From positions 1-5,651 of the forward strand of contig JAIXZQ010000203.1 of NCBI GenBank assembly GCA_027489475.1: a stretch of 5,651 nt of DNA. Reading direction: 5' to 3'. Shown here in pieces: positions 1 to 5,651 of the stretch. The translations under genes and the position numbers were made by a program. The stretch comes from Methylophilus sp. (GTDB lineage Bacteria; Pseudomonadota; Gammaproteobacteria; Burkholderiales; Methylophilaceae). The number at the start of each line of letters is the position of its first letter. The first letter of the stretch is position 1. The notes beneath the pieces were generated by a model. The model ran no database searches and was not told where the DNA came from. It saw only the letters and a program-made list of their open reading frames with translations.

Positions 1-65
1 ATTGAGGTGGTGAGACGCCCGTAACTCATAAACGGGATGTCTTTTTTAATTCTAAATAATTCCAT
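1..65 (-). CDS. secF: Protein translocase subunit SecF, N-terminal fragment (gene runs off the left edge)
   Basis: The minus strand reads an ATG at 65-63 followed by an open frame to the window edge, translating as MELFRIKKDIPFMSYGRL and then TTS. This matches the well-known cytoplasmic N-terminus of SecF, where MELFR, KKDIPFM and YGR precede the first membrane segment. Only 21 codons of the roughly 300 expected are present, so no membrane segment or later motif can be checked. SecF pairs with SecD in the inner membrane to support the late, proton-motive-force-driven step of protein export. It lies 53 bases downstream of the secD stop on the same strand, the expected order yajC-secD-secF. The ribosome binding site is weak (GTGAGAA about seven bases before the ATG). 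Identification rests on the N-terminal match plus gene order. The truncation is caused by the window edge, not by a mutation. Confidence 0.9.
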   Translation of the reverse strand, partial: MELFRIKKDIPFMSYGRLTTS

Positions 66-118
66 AATGTGTTCTCACAAGCGGCAGAGTCTAGTCAGCA
101 GACAGGTCAACGGGACGA

Positions 119-1948
119 TTAGCCAATCGGCAACCGCTCAATTTTGCGGCGATAGCCATACAACAGATTGACCAACGCGCGTGATACCAGCACGGCGCTA
201 AACATCGATGTCAGAATGCCCAGCACGTGCACCACGGCAAAGCCTTTAATCGGGCCGGTGCCAAACATAAACAAGGCCAAACCAGCAATCAGTGTCGTTA
301 CATTGGAGTCCAAAATGGTGTCAAACGCACGGTCATAGCCCGCATGAATACTGGCTTGCGGCGTGTTGCCATTGCGCAGCTCTTCACGAATCCGTTCGTT
401 AATCAGCACGTTAGCGTCAATCGCCATGCCCAGTGCCAGCGCAATCGCCGCCAAGCCAGGCAGGGTGAGGGTGGCTTGCAGCATAGATAAAATCGCCACC
501 AGCAATAGCAGGTTGACCCCCAACGCCATCACAGAAACGCCGCCAAAAATCAGGTAGTAGACCAACATCATGACCGCGATGGCGGCAAAGCCCCACAGGG
601 TTGAGTGCACACCGCGTTTAATGTTTTCTTCCCCCATGCTGGGGCCAACGGTACGCTCTTCAATGATTTCCATCGGCGCTGCCAACGCCCCAGCACGCAA
701 CAGCAACGAAATGTCTGTGGCTTCTTGCGCATTGGCCATGCCTGAGATTTGCACCCGACCGCCACCAATCTCTTCGTTGATGACCGGTGCGGTAATGACT
801 TCGGTGCTGCCTTTTTCTATCAGCAAAATCGCCATGCGTTTGCCGACGTTTTCGCGGGTGACATTTTTAAAGATGCCCGCGCCGCGGCCATCCAAGGTCA
901 CGTTCACCACAGAGGCGCCGTTTCGGCTGTCAACGCCGGGGCCTGCATCAGTGATACGGTCGCCGGTCAATACCACACTCTTTTTCACCAAAATGGGGCG
1001 GCCTTCACGGTCATTAAACAGTTCATCGCCAAATGGCACTTGGCCACTTTGCGCTTTTTGCAAGGTGGCTGGATCAGACTTGTCATCATCCACCATGCGG
1101 ATTTCTAAAGTCGCCGTGCGGCCTAAAATTTCTTTGGCTTTGGCGGTATCTTGTACCCCAGGCAATTGCACCACAATCCGGTCTATGCCTTGTTGTTGTA
1201 CGATGGGCTCAGCCACGCCCAACTCATTGATCCGGTTATGCAGGGTTTGCAGGTTTTGCTTGAGCGCAAAATCTTGAATGCGTTTTTGTGCCACCACACT
1301 CATGCTGGCACTCAGTTGAAACGCCTTGTCACTGCCAGACAGTTTGTAGGTCAGGTCGCTGTAATCTTTGGCCAGTAGATTGCGTGCTTTGGTCGCTTCA
1401 GCTTCAGATTCAAAACGCACAATCACCACTTGGCCTTGACGCTCGATGCCGAAATAATTGATTTTTTCTTTGCGCAACGCCATGCGGAAATCGCCCACGG
1501 TACTCTCCGTGGCTTTGTCCAGCGCGGCCTTCATGTCCACCTGTAACAAAAAGTGTACGCCACCACGCAAGTCCAACCCCAAGTACATCGGTTTGGCGCC
1601 TAAGCTTTGCAACCATTGTGGGGTTTGCGGCACCAGATTGAGCGCCACAGTGTAGTCTTTACCGAGACTGGCCACCAAGGTGTCTTTGGCCAGCAGTTGT
1701 GTGTCGGTGTTGGCAAAGCGCACTTTAATCCCGCTGGCATCCATAAACAGGCCATCAATCGGGACGTTGGCCGCTTTCAGGCTGTCTTCAACTTTGCGTA
1801 GCAAGCTGTCATCCAGCTTGAGCGAGGTTTTTGCCGGACTGACTTGCACGGCCGGAGATTCACCAAAAAAGTTAGGAATCGTATACAACAGGCCGATAAC
1901 AATGATGGCCCCGATTAATACGAATTTCCAGAGGGGATAACGGTTCAT
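119..1948 (-). CDS. secD: Protein translocase subunit SecD
   Basis: This 609-residue protein matches full-length proteobacterial SecD (E. coli about 615). SecD is an RND-superfamily inner-membrane protein which, with SecF and YajC, assists SecYEG by pulling preproteins out on the periplasmic side using the proton gradient. Visible in order are an N-terminal membrane segment (about residues 9-27), a large periplasmic region beginning with the hallmark LGLDLRGG (123-130), the P1 head region (NRINELGV at 238-245, GRTATLEIRMVD at 276-287), and the GPSMGEENIKRG stretch (435-446). A C-terminal block of about five membrane segments follows (about 448-595). The GMAIDANVLINERI motif (507-520) contains Asp511, equivalent to the functionally critical E. 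coli Asp519. The start is supported by AAGGG at 1955-1959, six bases before the ATG. The gene sits 75 bases after yajC and 53 bases before secF, consistent with one operon. Nothing is broken or missing. Confidence 0.98.
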   Translation of the reverse strand: MNRYPLWKFVLIGAIIVIGLLYTIPNFFGESPAVQVSPAKTSLKLDDSLLRKVEDSLKAANVPIDGLFMDASGIKVRFANTDTQLLAKDTLVASLGKDYTVALNLVPQTPQWLQSLGAKPMYLGLDLRGGVHFLLQVDMKAALDKATESTVGDFRMALRKEKINYFGIERQGQVVIVRFESEAEATKARNLLAKDYSDLTYKLSGSDKAFQLSASMSVVAQKRIQDFALKQNLQTLHNRINELGVAEPIVQQQGIDRIVVQLPGVQDTAKAKEILGRTATLEIRMVDDDKSDPATLQKAQSGQVPFGDELFNDREGRPILVKKSVVLTGDRITDAGPGVDSRNGASVVNVTLDGRGAGIFKNVTRENVGKRMAILLIEKGSTEVITAPVINEEIGGGRVQISGMANAQEATDISLLLRAGALAAPMEIIEERTVGPSMGEENIKRGVHSTLWGFAAIAVMMLVYYLIFGGVSVMALGVNLLLLVAILSMLQATLTLPGLAAIALALGMAIDANVLINERIREELRNGNTPQASIHAGYDRAFDTILDSNVTTLIAGLALFMFGTGPIKGFAVVHVLGILTSMFSAVLVSRALVNLLYGYRRKIERLPIG

Positions 1949-1968
1949 AGCAAACCCTTGCTCAGTAG

Positions 1969-1993
1969 TTCAGGCAAGTCCTGCTTACCTGAA
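1969..1993 (-). promoter_or_regulatory. Stem-loop in the yajC-secD spacer, just upstream of the secD ribosome binding site
   Basis: On the minus-strand transcript the arms UUCAGGUAAG and CUUGCCUGAA can pair as a 10-bp stem, with one U-G wobble, around a five-base loop CAGGA. The structure ends about nine bases before the AAGGG ribosome binding site of secD. No U tract follows, so it does not look like an intrinsic terminator. It may affect mRNA processing or stability, or tune secD translation relative to yajC. The pairing is visible directly; the function is inference. Confidence 0.5.
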
Positions 1994-2023
1994 AGTGGAT
2001 GATTAGCCATTGATGATGATGGA

Positions 2024-2338
2024 TTAAATCGATTTTAAAGTGCCAGCCGGCAGTACTGTCTGCACAGTATGCTTTTGCACATGCACCACGGTATTGGCAG
2101 CGATTTCGACGCTGACAAATTGCTCACTGACTTTGGTGACTTTGCCGACAATACCGCCGGTGGTGGCCACTTCGTCGCCTGCTTTGAGCGTTTCTAGCAT
2201 GGCTTTGTGCTGTTTGGCCTGTTTGACTTGCGGACGAATCAGCATGAAATAAAACAGTACAAAAATAACCACCATGGGCAAAAAGCTCATAAGGTCATTC
2301 GCGGGGGTGCCAGCGGCATAGGCTTGACTGATAAACAT
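2024..2338 (-). CDS. yajC: Sec translocon accessory subunit YajC
   Basis: This small protein of 104 residues is close to the family's usual length (E. coli about 110). It has one N-terminal membrane segment (about residues 17-34, ending FYFMLIRPQ), then a charged stretch rich in Lys and Gln (KQAKQHKAM). The soluble YajC domain follows, with the conserved LKAGDEVATTGGIVGKV pattern (51-67) and a beta-rich tail. This organisation is diagnostic for YajC, the small subunit that associates with SecDF and SecYEG in the inner membrane; its precise biochemical role is not settled. The start is supported by AGGAA at 2348-2352, nine bases before the ATG. It is the second gene of the tgt-yajC-secD-secF series. 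It lies 182 bases downstream of tgt, enough space for its own promoter, and a good candidate is present there. The reading frame is intact and the call is secure. Confidence 0.97.
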   Translation of the reverse strand: MFISQAYAAGTPANDLMSFLPMVVIFVLFYFMLIRPQVKQAKQHKAMLETLKAGDEVATTGGIVGKVTKVSEQFVSVEIAANTVVHVQKHTVQTVLPAGTLKSI

Positions 2339-2377
2339 AGTTAAGTGTTCCTGCTTCCATCAACGAAATAACTCGCG

Positions 2378-2386
2378 ATTCTAGCA
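2378..2386 (-). promoter_or_regulatory. Candidate extended -10 promoter for yajC-secD-secF
   Basis: The minus strand reads TGC followed by TAGAAT: an extended -10 element (TGn) with a five-of-six match to TATAAT. No convincing -35 is found; TTTATT lies 17 bases upstream, which is tolerable for an extended -10 promoter. Transcription would begin near 2371, giving a leader of about 33 bases that carries the yajC ribosome binding site. This would let the export genes be expressed independently of tgt. Judged by eye only. Confidence 0.45.
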
Positions 2387-2463
2387 CAGGCAGCCAGAGA
2401 ATAAATGACGCACCCTGATATGGTGCAGGCAGCGAGCAGAGGTGGGCAAGCAGAGATGGCCAA

Positions 2464-2484
2464 GGGATGACGGTTCGCCATCCC
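2464..2484 (-). repeat. Inverted repeat downstream of tgt
   Basis: GGGATG at 2464-2469 is complementary to CATCCC at 2479-2484. Two further inner pairs (CG with CG) follow after one A-C mismatch, and the loop is GTT. It lies 36 bases past the tgt stop, in the 182-base gap before yajC. In the direction of transcription no T tract follows, so it is at best a weak or factor-assisted terminator or an mRNA 3'-end stabiliser. It may also have no function. Confidence 0.3.
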
Positions 2485-2520
2485 CAGTCGCAGGCAGTGT
2501 CTGTGTGGATTAACGCGGAC

Positions 2521-3735
<1,215 letters not shown>

Positions 3736-3737
3736 CT

Positions 3738-3746
3738 ATGGTATCA
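3738..3746 (-). promoter_or_regulatory. Weak candidate promoter for tgt (extended -10)
   Basis: The minus strand shows TGA then TACCAT, an extended -10 layout with four of six matches to TATAAT. No -35 is recognisable at the right distance. Transcription would start near 3731, leaving a leader of only about 20 bases before the tgt ATG. Supported mainly by its place in the divergent tgt-pssA spacer. Confidence 0.28.
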
Positions 3747-3758
3747 CAGCCCACCCAC

Positions 3759-3784
3759 TGGCCTGCCTGCTGGCAGTCTGGCCA
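3759..3784. repeat. Imperfect inverted repeat between the divergent tgt and pssA genes
   Basis: CTGCC (3763-3767) and GGCAG (3772-3776) form a five-base inverted repeat around TGCT. Flanking TGGC (3759-3762) and GCCA (3781-3784) extend it to nine pairs with a four-base bulge. It sits between the two candidate promoters, so it could be an operator or a transcript hairpin, but it matches no regulator site that I recognise. Confidence 0.3.
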
Positions 3785-3837
3785 AGGGCGTAACCCCTTT
3801 GCGCATCATACAAGCGTGACATGGCACGCGGTGAAGC

Positions 3838-3866
3838 TTGCAATTTTTGGCGTAGCCCGCAACAAT
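3838..3866 (+). promoter_or_regulatory. Candidate sigma70-type promoter for pssA
   Basis: TTGCAA at 3838-3843 (four of six matches to the -35 consensus) and AACAAT at 3861-3866 (four of six to the -10) are separated by 17 bases. Transcription would start near 3873, leaving a leader of about 26 bases before the ATG at 3899. If real, it excludes the upstream ATG at 3821 as the start of pssA. Match quality is modest. Confidence 0.33.
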
Positions 3867-3898
3867 GCCGATATCCCGACATCCGCAAAAAGTCTTGT

Positions 3899-4669
3899 AT
3901 GGTTGAAACCCCACATCGCCCCTCCAAACGTGAGCAACACACCAGCTTGCGTCAGCGTGGCATTTATTTGTTGCCCAATTTGTTTACTTCCGCTTCTTTG
4001 TTTGGTGGCTTTTACGCCATTGTGCAGGCGATGAATCTGCATTTTGAACAGTCGGCGATTGCGATATTTATTGCCATGGTTATGGATGGGCTGGATGGTC
4101 GCGTCGCTCGTATGACCAACACCCAAAGTGCGTTTGGGGCCGAGTATGACAGCTTGGCCGATATGGTGTCTTTTGGCGTAGCCCCAGCGCTCATCATGTA
4201 TGTCTGGGCATTGCAGCCGATGAATAAACTGGGCTGGATTGCGGCGTTTATTTACTGCGCTTGTGCTGCGCTTCGCCTCGCCCGCTTTAATACCAAGCTG
4301 GATGACCCGTTTCAAGACAAGCGTTTTTTTCAGGGCTTGCCCAGTCCTGCCGCTGCGGCGTTGTTGGCCGGATTTGTATGGGTGTCCTACGAGTACAACA
4401 TCGATGGCCGAGAAATCTTTTTTGGCGCACTCAAAGTGAAATGGATTGCTTGGTTTTTAACCGTGTTTGCCGCCGGCTCTATGGTTTCTGATTTGAAATT
4501 TTACAGTGGCAAAGACATCAACCTCAGACATTCTGTGCCGTTTGTGGCCATTCTCGCGGTGGTACTGGCCTTTGTGCTGATTTCATATAGTCCGCCAGAA
4601 GTGTTGTTTAGCGTCGTGTTTGTCTACGCGCTGTCAGGCTACTACATCTGGCTACGTGAACGTATGTAA
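3899..4669 (+). CDS. pssA: CDP-diacylglycerol--serine O-phosphatidyltransferase (phosphatidylserine synthase)
   Basis: This integral membrane enzyme joins CDP-diacylglycerol and L-serine to give phosphatidylserine and CMP, leading to phosphatidylethanolamine. Counting from the ATG at 3899, the protein has 256 residues. The complete CDP-alcohol phosphotransferase signature D-x2-DG-x2-AR-x8-G-x3-D-x3-D runs from Asp63 to Asp88 (MDGLDGRVAR through AEYDSLAD), supplying the metal-binding aspartates. GIYLLPNLFT near residue 22, the ALRLARFN stretch and FQGLPSPAAAA are typical of type II PssA. About six to eight hydrophobic segments are visible. An in-frame ATG at 3821 would add 26 residues rich in Cys, Trp and Arg that look unlike the family N-terminus. 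The ATG at 3899 gives the usual length, but its ribosome binding site is poor (AAAAAG only). The gene diverges from tgt, and a strong terminator follows it, before leuA. The function is certain; the start is less so. Confidence 0.95.
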   Translation: MVETPHRPSKREQHTSLRQRGIYLLPNLFTSASLFGGFYAIVQAMNLHFEQSAIAIFIAMVMDGLDGRVARMTNTQSAFGAEYDSLADMVSFGVAPALIMYVWALQPMNKLGWIAAFIYCACAALRLARFNTKLDDPFQDKRFFQGLPSPAAAALLAGFVWVSYEYNIDGREIFFGALKVKWIAWFLTVFAAGSMVSDLKFYSGKDINLRHSVPFVAILAVVLAFVLISYSPPEVLFSVVFVYALSGYYIWLRERM

Positions 4670-4717
4670 CAGTCTTAAAGTAGGCAGTGGATGCATCATC
4701 TACCTCAGCCCCTGCAC

Positions 4718-4743
4718 AAACGCGCTGTTAAGCGCGTTTTTTT
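4718..4743 (+). terminator. Rho-independent terminator after pssA
   Basis: AAACGCGCT at 4718-4726 pairs perfectly with AGCGCGTTT at 4731-4739 around the four-base loop GTTA, and the run of Ts continues from 4737 to 4743. This GC-rich 9-bp stem with a T tract is a textbook intrinsic terminator, 48 bases past the pssA stop. It should separate pssA transcription from leuA. In the opposite direction no comparable T tract follows. Confidence 0.9.
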
Positions 4744-4834
4744 ATGCGTACATTCGGTTTGTAGCCCCGTCAGCACGGCGGATGAGCGAGCGCTGGCGAG
4801 TCGGATAGGCAGCCATGTCGCGCCGCGGTCGTGG
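4744..4834. other. Unassigned intergenic stretch between the pssA terminator and the leuA promoter
   Basis: This stretch looks richer in G and C than the flanking intergenic DNA and contains no convincing gene. The only tiny frame beginning here encodes six residues (MRTFGL). No leucine-codon run, strong terminator/antiterminator pair or recognisable riboswitch is visible. A short CCGT/ACGG hairpin is present but unremarkable. It may hold regulator binding sites upstream of the leuA promoter, which is inference. Confidence 0.4.
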
Positions 4835-4863
4835 TGGTCAAGTGGCAGACAAGCGGGTAAAAT
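4835..4863 (+). promoter_or_regulatory. Candidate sigma70 promoter for leuA
   Basis: TGGTCA at 4835-4840 (four of six to the -35) and TAAAAT at 4858-4863 (five of six to the -10) are separated by an ideal 17 bases. Transcription would begin near 4870, giving a leader of about 19 bases that contains the AAGGA site. A leader this short leaves no room for leucine attenuation. Its position after the pssA terminator supports an independent leuA transcript. Confidence 0.5.
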
Positions 4864-4888
4864 TCATCGCTTACAGTAAGGAATCTGC

Positions 4889-5651
4889 ATGGACCACATT
4901 ATTATTTTTGATACCACGTTGCGTGATGGCGAACAAAGCCCAGGCGCGGCGATGACCAAAGAGGAAAAAATCCGTATTGCCCGCCAACTCGAAAAACTTG
5001 GTGTGGATGTGATTGAGGCCGGTTTTGCAGCGGCCAGCCCGGGCGACTTTGAGGCGATTTCAGAAATCGCCAAAGTGATTAAAACCTCGACCGTGTGTTC
5101 ATTGGCGCGTGCCAGCGAAAACGATGTCAGACGCGCAGGTGAGGCTATCAAACATGCGGCCAAAGGGCGTATCCACACCTTTATCGCTACCAGCAAAATC
5201 CATATGGAAAACAAACTGCGCATGAGCGAAGACCAAGTGGTCGAGCGCGCAGTACAAGCGGTGAAGTGGGCGCGCGAGTATACCGACGATGTTGAGTTTT
5301 CGGCCGAAGATGCGGTGCGCTCCGAGATTGATTTTTTGGTGCGCGTGTTTGAGGCGGTGATTGCTGCCGGAGCCAAGACGATTAACGTACCAGATACCGT
5401 GGGCTACAGCATCCCTGCGGTGTGGGGTGAGCGCTTTGCTACCTTGATTCAGCGGGTCAAAGGCGCGGATCAAGTGGTGTGGTCTACCCATTGCCACAAT
5501 GACTTGGGCATGGCCGTTGCAAACTCTTTAGCCGCCGTGATGAATGGCGCGCGACAGGTTGAGTGCACCATCAACGGTTTGGGTGAACGCGCTGGCAATG
5601 CCAGCCTAGAAGAAATTGTTATGGCGATTAAAACCCGCAGTGACATCTTTA
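4889..5651 (+). CDS. leuA: 2-isopropylmalate synthase, N-terminal half (gene runs off the right edge)
   Basis: This enzyme condenses acetyl-CoA with 2-oxoisovalerate to 2-isopropylmalate, the first committed step of leucine synthesis, in the cytoplasm. The frame is open from the ATG at 4889 to the window end, giving 254 codons of about 510 expected. Visible motifs are [14 protein letters not shown] (7-20, catalytic Arg12 and metal-binding Asp13), [12 protein letters not shown] (43-54), RIHTFIATS (94-102), [12 protein letters not shown] (131-142), [10 protein letters not shown] (165-174), HCHND (201-205, metal ligands His201 and His203) and [11 protein letters not shown] (229-239, Asn237). These cover the TIM-barrel catalytic domain. 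The linker and the C-terminal leucine-sensing domain lie outside the window. The start is fixed by AAGGA at 4878-4882, six bases before the ATG, and by the N-terminal alignment. The motifs fit LeuA rather than homocitrate or citramalate synthase, and are closest to the Neisseria-like form as I recall it. Confidence 0.97.
   Translation, partial: MDHIIIFDTTLRDGEQSPGAAMTKEEKIRIARQLEKLGVDVIEAGFAAASPGDFEAISEIAKVIKTSTVCSLARASENDVRRAGEAIKHAAKGRIHTFIATSKIHMENKLRMSEDQVVERAVQAVKWAREYTDDVEFSAEDAVRSEIDFLVRVFEAVIAAGAKTINVPDTVGYSIPAVWGERFATLIQRVKGADQVVWSTHCHNDLGMAVANSLAAVMNGARQVECTINGLGERAGNASLEEIVMAIKTRSDIF

Noticed and set aside
570..1277. Plus-strand open frame of 235 codons opposite secD
   Set aside because: It lies wholly antisense to a full-length, well-conserved SecD. 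Its Ser/Pro/Thr-rich product resembles no family I know and looks like a shadow of secD codon usage.
2410..2426. GCACC/GGTGC hairpin upstream of yajC as a terminator for tgt
   Set aside because: The stem is only five base pairs with a seven-base loop, and it is followed by a mixed sequence rather than a T tract.
3806..4315. Minus-strand open frame of 169 codons opposite the pssA 5' half
   Set aside because: It is antisense to the diagnostic PssA signature motif. Its basic, low-hydrophobicity product has no recognisable domain and no ribosome binding site.
4690..4697. Palindrome GATGCATC downstream of pssA as a regulator site
   Set aside because: An isolated 8-bp palindrome between a stop codon and a terminator, with no promoter nearby, is expected by chance.
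4744..4764. Six-residue frame (MRTFGL) after the pssA terminator as a leuA leader peptide
   Set aside because: It has only one leucine codon, no ribosome binding site, lies upstream of the predicted leuA promoter, and has no following attenuator structure.
4864..5376. Minus-strand open frame of 170 codons opposite leuA
   Set aside because: It is fully antisense to conserved LeuA catalytic motifs; its Ser/Ala-rich product is typical of a shadow frame.

Overview
The window is ordinary chromosomal core-gene territory from a Gram-negative bacterium, most likely a betaproteobacterium. The evidence is the YajC/SecD/SecF protein-export cluster behind tgt, a PssA of the proteobacterial type next to leuA, and a LeuA whose signature segments ([20 protein letters not shown]) resemble Neisseria-like and other betaproteobacterial enzymes. 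Roughly balanced base composition and the protein style suggest Methylophilaceae (Methylophilus/Methylovorus-like), but that family-level guess is inference only.

Layout. The left two thirds are transcribed on the minus strand, reading right to left: tgt (3711-2521), yajC (2338-2024), secD (1948-119) and the first 21 codons of secF (65 to beyond base 1). Tgt inserts the queuine precursor preQ1 into GUN-anticodon tRNAs. YajC, SecD and SecF form the accessory membrane complex that helps the SecYEG channel complete protein export using the proton motive force. The linkage of tgt to the export genes is a classic conserved gene order rather than a shared pathway. The usual partner queA is not next to tgt here.

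The right third is transcribed on the plus strand: pssA (best start 3899, stop 4669) and the 5' half of leuA (4889 to beyond the right edge). PssA makes phosphatidylserine, the precursor of phosphatidylethanolamine. LeuA catalyses the first committed step of leucine synthesis. They are neighbours but not simply co-transcribed: a strong hairpin-plus-T-tract terminator follows pssA, and leuA has its own plausible sigma70 promoter and Shine-Dalgarno site. The 187-base region between tgt and pssA is a divergent promoter region.

No mobile element, CRISPR array, RNA gene, toxin-antitoxin pair or defence system was seen, and I find no undescribed system. The points worth a second look are small: a 27-residue insertion in Tgt relative to the E. 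coli enzyme, a 10-bp stem-loop just upstream of the secD ribosome binding site, the lack of a Shine-Dalgarno site before tgt, the uncertain pssA start, and an unexplained stretch before leuA.
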